A stretch of 31,470 nt of DNA, taken from contig NZ_CAJPOU010000018.1 in the NCBI RefSeq assembly GCF_905372335.1, forward strand, positions 1 to 31,470, read 5' to 3'. Shown piece by piece: positions 6,863 to 14,224 of the stretch. Numbering within the stretch: the stretch's first letter is position 1; each line of letters starts with the position of its first letter. Origin of the DNA: Streptococcus sp. A12 (GTDB taxonomy: Bacteria; Bacillota; Bacilli; Lactobacillales; Streptococcaceae). Made by a program: the position numbers and the translations under genes. The notes below the pieces were generated by a model. It was not told the DNA's origin and searched no databases. It was given only the letters and a program-made list of their open reading frames with translations.

Positions 6863-7198
6863 ATGGGGATGAACGATAGATTGGAAGAAAAATATAAGCA
6901 AGATATAAAGAATATCGAAAAGGTGGAAGAGAGTCTTGATTTTATGAGGCAAGATGCTTTTAGGAAGACAGACATGATGATTGAGGAATTACTTTATTAT
7001 ACTAGAAATCAATCTTCAAATGAACTGTATCCGATAATTCATCAGATGAATGCTAATGTGGAAGAATTTAATTTATATTTGATAAATTGTATTCATCGGC
7101 TTCAAGATGAAAAAGAAGAAATCACTGCTAAATATCGCAAAGAATTGGAGCAACTGGAGGAAGAACGAAGAAAACAGAAGAGGGAAGAAAATCTTTAA
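6863..7198 (+). CDS. Small coiled-coil protein, probable toxin partner 2 (DUF3958-like)
   Basis: 111 residues from the ATG at 6863; an ATG at 6869 is an alternative start. The whole chain is strongly helical and ends in a charged coiled coil (LQDEKEEITAKYRKELEQL, then EEERRKQKREE). Size, helical content and the charged tail recall DUF3958-type partners of LXG toxins, but this is an impression and not a search result. It lies eight bases after the previous gene in the same operon, and a terminator follows at 7308-7336, so the toxin cassette appears to end here. Confidence 0.55.
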   Translation: MGMNDRLEEKYKQDIKNIEKVEESLDFMRQDAFRKTDMMIEELLYYTRNQSSNELYPIIHQMNANVEEFNLYLINCIHRLQDEKEEITAKYRKELEQLEEERRKQKREENL

Positions 7199-7307
7199 CC
7201 GTAACGAGCTTAGTTCGATGAAGATGCCTATCTTTGTGACTCCTAATTTGTCACTATGTTCATCCCTCCAATAAAGTTTGTAAACCAAGCCAGTGTATAA
7301 GACAAGA

Positions 7308-7336
7308 AAGTCCCTCCATAAAGGAAGGGGCTTTTT
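7308..7336 (+). terminator. Terminator of the toxin cassette
   Basis: AAGTCCCTCC (7308-7317) pairs imperfectly with GGAAGGGGCTT ending at 7333, and the stem runs into a T run at 7332-7336. Confidence 0.65.
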
Positions 7337-7860
7337 GATAAATTAAAAATGATTTTTCTAAATCAATGAAAAAGTACTATTTGAATGTGACAAAATTTTC
7401 TATTCTAACAAGCGTATTAAACTAAAGATAAAAGAACATAGTCCTGTATAATATGGAGTAAAATACCTTGGATTAATTATTTTTCTAACTTTTTTGGGTC
7501 AGTACTTATCGCCCTTCTTTGTTTTCTTTCGTAATCTCTTCTTTGCGGGGGCGAGAGTGCATATTTATATATATTGCAACAATTTGTGAAATAAATTTAG
7601 CTGGAACCTGTTTTTTCTACAGATCGGTTTCCTTTCTTGACGAAACTAGGATCAATCTGATGAGGATCAGATCAGTTATTTGATGTGTGGGTTTTTGTTT
7701 ATATATAGTGACATCACGGGAGGGTGCCCTTTGAAGCAGGTGGATAGATAGTTGATATTTTGAAGTAACCTGCCTGTTCGATATTTGGAATAAAATTGCA
7801 ATACAAATTCCTTTATTTTGTAACAAAGATGCGTTAAAATATATTAAGTAGAAAAAGTTC
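7337..7860. other. Non-coding stretch, mostly AT-rich
   Basis: No supported gene. It contains the right copy of the island-flanking repeat (7506-7537) and an identical 14-base copy of TTGCGGGGGCGAGA at 7543-7556. A small perfect stem, ATCTGAT (7655-7661) with ATCAGAT (7666-7672) around GAGG, is also present. The one minus-strand open frame here (7617-7826) lacks a ribosome-binding site and protein-like composition. Confidence 0.5.
7506..7537 (+). repeat. Right copy of 32-bp island-flanking direct repeat
   Basis: Matches 2514-2545 at 29/32 positions. Here the TTCTTT arm has no upstream partner arm, so it is a detached fragment of the groEL terminator and marks the probable right edge of the inserted toxin island. 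Confidence 0.75.
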
Positions 7861-7864
7861 TACA

Positions 7865-8028
7865 TTAGAGCAAGGGGGGAATACTTCCCACATACATGTC
7901 TAAAGACAAAAACTTGATCGAATAAATTAAAACTTTTGATTCTTAATTTTTATCGACCTTTTTCATATTAAACTTTTTCATCCACCCCTTGCTAAGGCTC
8001 TTCCAGATTTTTCTGGGGGAGTTTTTTT
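7865..8028 (+). ncRNA. Candidate small RNA (csRNA-like) ending in a strong terminator
   Basis: The region between the island and vex1 has the layout of a small regulatory RNA. There is a 5' stem GGGAA (7877-7881)/TTCCC (7885-7889), a U-rich unstructured middle (about 7930-7980), then CCACCCCTTGCT, and a terminator at 7998-8028. AGCAAGGGG (7869-7877) could alternatively pair with CCCCTTGCT (7985-7993). Upstream, TTAAA and TTAAG (around 7834-7848) resemble the CiaR direct repeat, but their spacing is one base short of the TTTAAG-N5-TTTAAG consensus. Streptococcal cia-dependent small RNAs have this two-stem form with anti-Shine-Dalgarno stretches. The exact 5' end is unknown, and an ordinary 5' leader remnant cannot be excluded. 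Confidence 0.4.
7998..8028 (+). terminator. Intrinsic terminator upstream of vex1
   Basis: CTCTTCCAGA (7998-8007) pairs with TCTGGGGGAG (8012-8021) over ten pairs (two of them G-U) around a TTTT loop, followed by seven Ts at 8022-8028. No gene ends nearby, which implies a short non-coding transcript upstream. Confidence 0.85.
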
Positions 8029-8058
8029 GTATTTCATAAACATTTCACATTTCTCCTC

Positions 8059-8122
8059 TATAATGAAAGCAACAAATGATGAAAGCGAGCCCAGTTGCTA
8101 TCAATAAACTGGGGAGTCTTTC
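8059..8122 (+). promoter_or_regulatory. vex promoter -10 and structured leader
   Basis: TATAAT at 8059-8064 has no good -35. The leader then folds into a stem: GAAAG (8081-8085) with CTTTC (8118-8122), and inside it CCCAGTT (8090-8096) with AACTGGG (8107-8113). A T-rich stretch TTTCTTTT follows directly, so the stem could act as an attenuator ahead of the vex1 ribosome-binding site GGAGGTAGGAG (8131-8141). Confidence 0.5.
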
Positions 8123-8141
8123 TTTTAGATGGAGGTAGGAG

Positions 8142-9407
8142 ATGTTTCTCTTGCAACAGGCAATCGCCTATATTTCTCGAAAAAGAACGAGGAATCTGGT
8201 CCTCTTTCTGATTCTCCTCTTGATCCTCTCTTGCTTGTATTTCTGTTTTTCACTAATGCAAGTGGGAGGAAGACTGGAGGACCATATCAAGCAGTCGGCT
8301 GGTACCAGCTTTGCCCTGACCAGTAAACAGGGGAATGCTCCCTTTGCTCTGAAGGAAGCTAAAAAATTGCAACAACTTTCTGGGGTAGGAGCCATGGTCC
8401 CACAATATGAAAGTCCCGTTCGCATTCTTGATAAAGAAGCGGTGACGGGGCAGCAGTCGGTAGAGCGGGATGATCTGGGTCAGGAAGCCAAGCAAGCGCT
8501 AGGCGCTGTCTTTACCCAGAAGACAGACCAGCACCTGGATTTCCGCAGTGGCAGTTTCCAACTGGTGAAAGGCAAGCACTTATCTGATAAGGCTCGCGGC
8601 CAGATCTTGATCCACCAAGAGTTGGCTAAGAAGAACAAGCTAAAGGTCGGAGATTCCTTGACCTTATCCAGCTTTCAGATGGGAGAGACTCCTGCCAAAG
8701 AGCAAACCTTTAAAATCGTTGGGATCTTTTCGGGTAAGAAACAGGAAAAATTCACAGGAATGACCTCTGATCTGAGTGAAAACCAAGTCTACCTCCCTTA
8801 TGAGGATGCGACTAAGCTTCTTGGTCTCAGTCAGAAAGAAGTGACCCAGGCCACATTTGGCGTCAAAGATCCTGAGAAAATCGATGCCCTCTTGAAGCAA
8901 GTCAAAAGCTTGGATCTGGATTGGCAATCGCTACGCGTGGTCGAAGATCGCAAGGCCTTTGACCAGATGAAGGAATCCTCTCAGACCTTAGAAGGCCTGG
9001 TGCGGATCATGATGATCGTCCTCCTAGTGACAGGAGCCGGTGCCCTATCGCTCTTACTCAGTCTCTGGACACGGGAGCGGATCCATGAAATCGGGGTGCT
9101 CTTATCTATTGGGAAGAGCAAGGGCCGGATCTTTAGACAGTTCCTCTTGGAGGTGGTGCTGGTATCCTTACTAGCGGTGATCCCAGCCTTTCTCATCGGG
9201 CGGATGGTCAGCCATCGTTTCTTAGAGCAGTTTGTCGGACAGACGGGTCAACAGCAGACCCTAGACTTGCTCAACCAAGTCCCTCAAGGCCTTTCCTTAG
9301 GAATCGCCTATGCTAGCCTCTTGTGCTTGATCCTTCTGTCGCTCGGTGTAACGACCAGCATGATCTGGCGCAAGACCCCAAAAGAAATATTAACAAAAAT
9401 GAGTTAA
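8142..9407 (+). CDS. vex1: ABC exporter permease Vex1 (FtsX/MacB type)
   Basis: 421 residues, close to the pneumococcal Vex1 (about 424). A first membrane helix at about 17-38 is followed by an extracytoplasmic MacB-like core (about 40-275), including GDSLTLSSFQMGETPAKEQTFKIVGIFSGKK. Three helices then follow (about 283-308, 332-356, 383-407). The ATG at 8142 is preceded directly by GGAGGTAGGAG, and MFLLQQAIAYISRKRTRN is the usual cytoplasmic start of this permease family. With Vex3 it should form the transmembrane part of an exporter powered by Vex2. Gene order and sizes (permease, ATPase, permease, response regulator, kinase) match the vex123-vncRS locus, linked in pneumococcus to vancomycin-tolerance phenotypes. 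The exported substrate is not established. Confidence 0.88.
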   Translation: MFLLQQAIAYISRKRTRNLVLFLILLLILSCLYFCFSLMQVGGRLEDHIKQSAGTSFALTSKQGNAPFALKEAKKLQQLSGVGAMVPQYESPVRILDKEAVTGQQSVERDDLGQEAKQALGAVFTQKTDQHLDFRSGSFQLVKGKHLSDKARGQILIHQELAKKNKLKVGDSLTLSSFQMGETPAKEQTFKIVGIFSGKKQEKFTGMTSDLSENQVYLPYEDATKLLGLSQKEVTQATFGVKDPEKIDALLKQVKSLDLDWQSLRVVEDRKAFDQMKESSQTLEGLVRIMMIVLLVTGAGALSLLLSLWTRERIHEIGVLLSIGKSKGRIFRQFLLEVVLVSLLAVIPAFLIGRMVSHRFLEQFVGQTGQQQTLDLLNQVPQGLSLGIAYASLLCLILLSLGVTTSMIWRKTPKEILTKMS

Positions 9408-9413
9408 GGAGAA

Positions 9414-10055
9414 ATGACACATATGTTAGAACTCAAGAATGTAGCCTATAGTTACCAAAGCTATAGTGAAGATATCCTCTCAAATGTGAACTATCAGTTC
9501 GAAAATGGGACATTTTACAGTATTATCGGTCAGTCAGGAACTGGGAAATCGACCCTCCTCTCCCTCTTGGCTGGTCTGGACAATCCCAAGAAGGGTCAGG
9601 TTCTCTTTGATGGGGAGGACATCCAGACCAAAGGGTCTAGCTACCACCGCAAGCACCATGTCTCCCTGGTCTTTCAGAATTACAATCTAATCGATTATTT
9701 GACGCCACTGGAAAATGTCCGTCTGGTCAACAAACAGGCAGGGAAAGAAATTCTCTTGGAATTGGGATTGGACGAAACGCAAATCAAACGCAATGTCCTA
9801 CAACTATCCGGCGGGCAGCAACAGCGGGTGGCTATTGCGCGTGCGCTCGTTTCAGAAGCACCTGTCATCTTAGCAGATGAGCCGACAGGAAACCTTGACG
9901 AACAGACAGCCGGTGACATCATTTCCATTTTGAAGAAGTTGGCCAAGGAACGCCAAAAATGTGTCATTGTCGTCACCCACAGTAAGGAAGTGGCAGAGGC
10001 CTCCGATGTGGTCTTGGAATTGAGTCGCCGTAGCCTCATTGAGAAGAGCAAGTAA
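9414..10055 (+). CDS. vex2: ABC transporter ATP-binding protein Vex2
   Basis: 213 residues. Walker A GQSGTGKST lies near residues 39-47; the segment SLVFQNYNLIDYLTPLENVRLVN is very close to what I recall of pneumococcal Vex2. The signature LSGGQQQR, Walker B VILADEPTGNLD and the switch histidine in VVTHSKE are all intact. This is a MacB/LolD-type ATPase that drives FtsX-like permeases. It lies six bases after vex1. GGAG at 9408-9411 is very close to the ATG at 9414, so the in-frame ATG at 9423 (MLELKNV) may be the real start. All catalytic motifs are complete. Confidence 0.92.
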   Translation: MTHMLELKNVAYSYQSYSEDILSNVNYQFENGTFYSIIGQSGTGKSTLLSLLAGLDNPKKGQVLFDGEDIQTKGSSYHRKHHVSLVFQNYNLIDYLTPLENVRLVNKQAGKEILLELGLDETQIKRNVLQLSGGQQQRVAIARALVSEAPVILADEPTGNLDEQTAGDIISILKKLAKERQKCVIVVTHSKEVAEASDVVLELSRRSLIEKSK

Positions 10056-10067
10056 GGAGGGAATGCT

Positions 10068-11444
10068 ATGTTGCGAAATGCTTTTGCTTATATCACACGT
10101 AAATGGCCCAAGTCTTTCTTGCTCTTTGCCATCATTCTCCTCATGGGGACCTTGAGCTTGATCGGACTCTCCATGAAGGGAGCGACCCAAAAAGCTTCAT
10201 CGGAAAGCCTGGGATCCATCACCAATAGCTTCTCCATGCAGATCAACCGACGGACCAATCCAGGAACCCCTCGGGGAGCTGGGAATCTCAGAGGAGAGGA
10301 TATCGAAAAAATCAGCCAGGTAGAGGGGGTCACCTCCTCCATCAAGCGGATCAATGCCATCGCGGATATCCTAGACCACGAGATCATTGAGACTGAAGAA
10401 ACCCTGCAAAATCAATCTCCAGAGCGGGCTAAGCACTTCAAGAATACCTTGATGGTGACAGGGGTCAATGATTCTTCAAAAGAAGATAAGTTTGTCTCTG
10501 GAGCCTACAAGCTGGTCCAAGGGGAGCACTTGACCGATAAGGACAAAAACCAAATCCTCATGCACGAAGATTTGGCGAAAAAGAATGGCCTCAAGGTAGG
10601 CGATAAGGTGCGTCTCAAGTCCAATCTCTACGATGCTGACAATGAAAAAGGGGCTAATGAAACCGTCGAAGTGACCATTAAGGGTCTGTTCTCAGGGAAG
10701 AACCAAGCTCCTCTAACTTACGCCCAAGAGTTATACGAAGATACCCTCATTTCTGACCTGGATACAGCTGCCAAGCTCTATGGCAATACTGTTCAAACAG
10801 CTACCTATGAGGATGCGACCTTCTTTGCCAAGGGGGATCAGGACCTCGATAAATTGATCGAAAAAATCAAAGCCTTGGATATCCCATGGAATTACTTTGA
10901 CTTGGTTAAGAGCTCTTCCAACTACCCAGCCTTGCAAAAATCGATCAGCAGCATGTTCCAAGTGGCGGACTACTTGTTTATCGGTAGCCTCATCTTTGCT
11001 AGCTTGCTTCTCACCCTTCTCCTCGTCTTGTGGCTCAATGCCCGTCGCAGAGAAGTGGGTATCTTGCTGGCTTTAGGACTTTCTAAGGTGCAGATTGCGG
11101 GACAATTCGTGGCAGAATTAGTCATGATTTCCATCCCAGCCTTCCTCCTCTCCTATGGAGTTGCAGGACTTCTTGCCAAAGGAGTCGGAGATACGGTGCT
11201 TAAGAATGTAACCAGTGGCATTGCCAAACAAATGGCTCAAGAATCCTCTGCAGCCAACCTTGGTGGAGGAGCTGAGGCAGAAAGCTTCAGTAAGACCCTG
11301 ACTGATATCCATATGGATATCCAACCGAGCCAATTGTTGGTGATTGTCTTGGTCGGTGGCCTTCTCTTGATTCTGGTATCCATCCTTTCTTCACAATGGC
11401 TCTTGCATAAGAAACCAAAGGAACTCTTGGTGGATGTCGAATAA
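10068..11444 (+). CDS. vex3: ABC exporter permease Vex3 (FtsX/MacB type)
   Basis: 458 residues, matching pneumococcal Vex3 (459). An N-terminal helix (about 15-34, FLLFAIILLMGTLSLIGL) is followed by a large extracytoplasmic domain (about 40-295) and three C-terminal helices (about 300-325, 345-370, 420-445). The last loop contains a glycine/alanine-rich insert (NLGGGAEAE). AAGGAGG stands about six bases before the ATG. It is the second, non-identical permease half of the Vex exporter, 12 bases after vex2. The downstream 71 bases carry the vncR promoter and cannot encode the 27-residue Pep27 peptide reported for the pneumococcal locus. Confidence 0.88.
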   Translation: MLRNAFAYITRKWPKSFLLFAIILLMGTLSLIGLSMKGATQKASSESLGSITNSFSMQINRRTNPGTPRGAGNLRGEDIEKISQVEGVTSSIKRINAIADILDHEIIETEETLQNQSPERAKHFKNTLMVTGVNDSSKEDKFVSGAYKLVQGEHLTDKDKNQILMHEDLAKKNGLKVGDKVRLKSNLYDADNEKGANETVEVTIKGLFSGKNQAPLTYAQELYEDTLISDLDTAAKLYGNTVQTATYEDATFFAKGDQDLDKLIEKIKALDIPWNYFDLVKSSSNYPALQKSISSMFQVADYLFIGSLIFASLLLTLLLVLWLNARRREVGILLALGLSKVQIAGQFVAELVMISIPAFLLSYGVAGLLAKGVGDTVLKNVTSGIAKQMAQESSAANLGGGAEAESFSKTLTDIHMDIQPSQLLVIVLVGGLLLILVSILSSQWLLHKKPKELLVDVE

Positions 11445-11449
11445 GAGAT

Positions 11450-11478
11450 TGTTTCCTAAAATAGAAATAGGGTATAAT
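11450..11478 (+). promoter_or_regulatory. vncRS promoter
   Basis: TTGTTT at 11450-11455 and TATAAT at 11473-11478 with a 17-bp spacer, beginning six bases after the vex3 stop. The two-component genes can therefore be transcribed independently of vex123. Confidence 0.75.
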
Positions 11479-11515
11479 AGGAGGTAGAAGAAGTTTCTTA
11501 GATAAAGGAAAGTGT

Positions 11516-12169
11516 ATGAAGATACTAATCGTAGAAGATGAAGTCCTGATTCGTGAAGGGATGAGCGACTATCTCATGGAATGTGGCTATGAGGTCTTTG
11601 AAGCAGGCGATGGGCAGGAGGCCCTGGACCTCTTTCACAGAGAGGTGCCGGATCTGGTCTTGCTGGATATCCAGCTCCCTATCCTCAATGGCTTGGAAGT
11701 GCTTAAGGCCATCCGGAAGACCAGCTCAGTCCCTGTCCTTATGCTGACGGCCTTCCATGACGAGGACTATAAGTTAACGGCCTTTGGAGAGTTGGCAGAT
11801 GGCTACCTGGAAAAACCCTTTTCCTTGTCCCTCTTGAAGGTCCGCATCGAAGCTATTTTTAAAAAGCTTCAGCCTTCCCGAGTCTTCACCTATGGAGAGG
11901 CACGGGTGGATTTTGAGAGCTACACAGCCAGCCTTGCTGGGCAAGCCATCTCCATGAATGCCAAGGAGTTGGAAATCTTGGAATACTTGCTCCAGCATGA
12001 GGGCAAGGCCCGGACTCGCTCTCAGATCCTTGATGCTGTCTGGAAGGAGACTGAGGAGATTCCTTTTGACCGGGTGATCGATGTCTATATTAAGGAACTA
12101 CGAAAAAAACTAGAGCTGGACTGTATCGTAACGGTACGCAATGTCGGCTATAAATTGGAGAGACCATGA
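11516..12169 (+). CDS. vncR: Response regulator VncR (OmpR family)
   Basis: 217 residues (pneumococcal VncR is 218). The receiver domain (about 1-115) has the acidic pocket EDE at 7-9, phospho-acceptor Asp51 in LVLLDIQLP, Thr78 in MLTAF and Lys100 in LEKPF. A winged-helix DNA-binding domain follows (about 125-217), with the recognition region DRVIDVYIKELRKKL and the wing TVRNVGYKL. It is expected to be phosphorylated by VncS and to control the vex genes; the latter is inferred from linkage. It has its own promoter 38 bases upstream and overlaps vncS by four bases (ATGA), so the pair is translationally coupled. Confidence 0.93.
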   Translation: MKILIVEDEVLIREGMSDYLMECGYEVFEAGDGQEALDLFHREVPDLVLLDIQLPILNGLEVLKAIRKTSSVPVLMLTAFHDEDYKLTAFGELADGYLEKPFSLSLLKVRIEAIFKKLQPSRVFTYGEARVDFESYTASLAGQAISMNAKELEILEYLLQHEGKARTRSQILDAVWKETEEIPFDRVIDVYIKELRKKLELDCIVTVRNVGYKLERP

Positions 12170-13491
12170 CCAAACGGAGTATCTTTGCAAAGATCTTTCT
12201 GATCACCTTTGCCCTTTTTAGTGGCTTAGTCATCCTTCTACACGCTTCGGTTTACTTTATTTTCCCCTCAACCTATATCGAGTCCCAGCGCCAGACGATT
12301 TTGAAGAAATCACAGTCCCTGTCCAAGAGTTTCCAAGGTCAGGAAGAAGGAACCATTGAGTCTGTCATCGACCTATATTCCAAGACCAATGATATCAAGG
12401 TCTCGATCAAGGACAAGGAAAAACAAAATGCCCTAGAGGTCAAGGATGACTTGCTCGTGAACCCTGACAGCCAGAACAATTCTCTGGTCATTGAAGAGCG
12501 AAAAATCCAGACAAAAGAGGGAAAGGACTTGACCTTACAATTCTTAGCAACTGTCGATTCCCAAAAGGAAGCGCGAGACATCAGTCTGGGCTTTCTTCCC
12601 TATAGTCTTCTTGCTTCCTTTGTCCTGTCTCTGATTGCCTCCTATCTCTATGCCCGCCTGATTTCTGCTCCGATCCTGGAGATCAAGCAGATGACCAAGC
12701 GGATGAAGCGCTTGGATCGGACAGCCAGTCTTCCAATTCATTCGCAGGATGAGATCGGCGTCCTCAAGCAACAGATCAACGACCTTTATCACCATCTCCT
12801 AGAAGTAATCGATAATTTAGAGCAGCAGAAACAGGAAAATCTGAAGTTGGAGCAGATGAAGGTGGAATTCCTACGGGGAGCCTCGCATGAACTCAAGACG
12901 CCTCTAGCCAGCTTGAAGATTATCCTTGAAAATATGCGGGATAAGATCGGCCGCTACAAGGATCGGGACCGCTACCTGTCGGTCTCCCTCGATATCGTCG
13001 ATGAGATGAACCAGATCGTCTTAGAAATCCTGTCCCTGTCCTCTGTCCAAGAACTGGCCGGTGACAAGGAGTGGATCCAGCTGGATCAGGCCTTAGAGCA
13101 GATCCTCGACCAGTACAAAGTCTTGGCTCAATCCCGCGCGCTCACGATTGACAATCAGATCCCAGCCAAACAAGTCTATATGGATCCAGCGATTCTGAAA
13201 TTGGTCCTTTCAAATGTCATCAGCAATGCCGTCAAGCATTCGGATGCCGGTGGGGAGATCCAGCTCCGGCTCGAAGGGGAAGGGATGCACTTGGCGGTTG
13301 AAAATACTAGCCAGAAAATGGTAGAGACCGCTGAGATGCCAATGACCGCTAGCCGTCAGAAGAAGGAAGGCGGCTTGGGACTCTTCGTGGTCCAACACTT
13401 GCTAGACCATGAAGAGCTGGCCTACCAATTTGATAAAACGGCTATGGGCTTGCGCTTCCGTATGGAACTGCCCCAGGAGCCACAAGATTAA
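12166..13491 (+). CDS. vncS: Sensor histidine kinase VncS
   Basis: 441 residues (pneumococcal VncS is 442). Helix 1 (about 8-32) and helix 2 (about 145-167) enclose an extracytoplasmic sensor of about 110 residues, followed by a HAMP linker. The dimerisation/phosphoacceptor motif GASHELKTPLASL carries His241. The N box (LSNVISNAVKHS, about residue 350) and a G box (EGGLGLFVVQ) complete the ATP-binding domain. It is a bacitracin/vancomycin-stress-type kinase of the Firmicute class near vex exporters; the ligand is unknown. A perfect 12-bp terminator follows at 13496-13537. Confidence 0.93.
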   Translation: MTKRSIFAKIFLITFALFSGLVILLHASVYFIFPSTYIESQRQTILKKSQSLSKSFQGQEEGTIESVIDLYSKTNDIKVSIKDKEKQNALEVKDDLLVNPDSQNNSLVIEERKIQTKEGKDLTLQFLATVDSQKEARDISLGFLPYSLLASFVLSLIASYLYARLISAPILEIKQMTKRMKRLDRTASLPIHSQDEIGVLKQQINDLYHHLLEVIDNLEQQKQENLKLEQMKVEFLRGASHELKTPLASLKIILENMRDKIGRYKDRDRYLSVSLDIVDEMNQIVLEILSLSSVQELAGDKEWIQLDQALEQILDQYKVLAQSRALTIDNQIPAKQVYMDPAILKLVLSNVISNAVKHSDAGGEIQLRLEGEGMHLAVENTSQKMVETAEMPMTASRQKKEGGLGLFVVQHLLDHEELAYQFDKTAMGLRFRMELPQEPQD

Positions 13492-13495
13492 AAAA

Positions 13496-13537
13496 CTAGC
13501 GAACAAGAGAAATGCTTGTTCGCTAGTTTGTATTTTT
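13496..13537 (+). terminator. vncS terminator
   Basis: CTAGCGAACAAG (13496-13507) pairs perfectly with CTTGTTCGCTAG (13515-13526), followed by TTTGTATTTTT. Its 3' half is duplicated at 15141-15165. Confidence 0.9.
13510..13535 (+). repeat. Left direct repeat of the acetyltransferase insert
   Basis: AAATGCTTGTTCGCT followed, after AG, by TTTGTATTT. The same 15-mer and 9-mer occur at 15141-15165 with a one-base linker. The repeat includes the 3' arm of the vncS terminator. Confidence 0.7.
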
Positions 13538-13755
13538 AGATGTCTTCCTGTAATAATAGAATTTAGAGATACTTATTAATAAAACTAATTTAGAAATACG
13601 TATTTTTAGTCATGGGATAAATTATGGTGTCTATTTTAGACTGAACCAAAGCTTATCTTGATTATACATAAAAATAAAGTGACTGACTTTTTGTTCGTAC
13701 ATATTATTTAGTCCATTTTATGATATGATAATTTATAGATTAAAATGTGTAAAGA
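13538..13755. other. AT-rich non-coding stretch
   Basis: No gene is seen between the vncS terminator and the cysteine-rich ORF. TATGAT near 13723-13728 could be a -10 box for the following ORF, but no matching -35 is convincing. Confidence 0.4.
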
Positions 13756-14040
13756 ATGGTATATTGGCTAAAATTGAGTGACGCTACTTTTTTCAATCCC
13801 CTGGAATTCCTAAACCACCCTACACAATACATTTACGGGCCCTGTGGTGGATGCATCTGCATTTGTATTGAATGCGATCCAATTTGTGGATTACAAAGGT
13901 GCAATTTTCCATTTAAATCAGTAGTTATTGTAAAGCTTTACTTGAGAACTACTAATTACAAAGACAAAAAGTCATGTGGTAGTTATGAATTAAAAAGTGA
14001 AGACAGTAGATTTTCGTATAAAAATATTTTCAAGCAATGA
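13756..14040 (+). CDS. Cysteine-rich small ORF of unknown function
   Basis: 94 residues with seven cysteines inside 20 residues (30, 33, 35, 37, 40, 44, 49), in the order CGGCICICIEC, then C44 and C49. Such spacing could bind metal, form disulfides or belong to a modified peptide, but I recognise no family. There is no signal peptide and only a weak AAAG ribosome-binding site. Its stop overlaps the ATG of the next small frame (ATGA), the layout of coupled genes, which argues that this was once a real operon. The region is AT-rich, unlike vncS, and lies within the repeat-flanked insert. It could equally be a decayed fragment of a longer gene. Confidence 0.35.
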   Translation: MVYWLKLSDATFFNPLEFLNHPTQYIYGPCGGCICICIECDPICGLQRCNFPFKSVVIVKLYLRTTNYKDKKSCGSYELKSEDSRFSYKNIFKQ

Positions 14041-14188
14041 AGGTAACAACTTTATCTCAAAAGAATAAAGGAAAAACTTGTGACAAAATGACATCTGTTG
14101 TTTCAGATAGAAAATATCAGGAATTAGCCAAAACTTAAGTGAAAAACTGACGATTGAAGAAGTGGAAACTTACATTGAGGAGAAATGA
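14037..14188 (+). pseudogene. Small coupled ORF broken by a one-base frameshift
   Basis: ATG at 14037 overlaps the previous stop (ATGA). The frame runs MKVTTLSQKNKGKTCDK and continues to ...DRKYQELAK, then hits TAA at 14136-14138. Shifting by one base in the A run at 14130-14133 restores a coherent helical tail, NLSEKLTIEEVETYIEEK, ending at TGA 14186-14188. The joined product would be about 50 residues. The restored tail looks protein-like, so loss of one A from a run of five is the simplest explanation. Function unknown. Confidence 0.4.
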
Positions 14189-14224
14189 TGTCCGATTATT
14201 TTTTGATGAAAAGAGGAAAAAACT

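Noticed and set aside
7617..7826. 69-codon minus-strand frame in the intergenic region before vex1
   Set aside because: No ribosome-binding site or promoter, and the composition looks random.
8129..8326. ATG at 8129 and its 65-codon frame
   Set aside because: Overlaps the vex1 ribosome-binding site and runs out of frame with the clear permease sequence.
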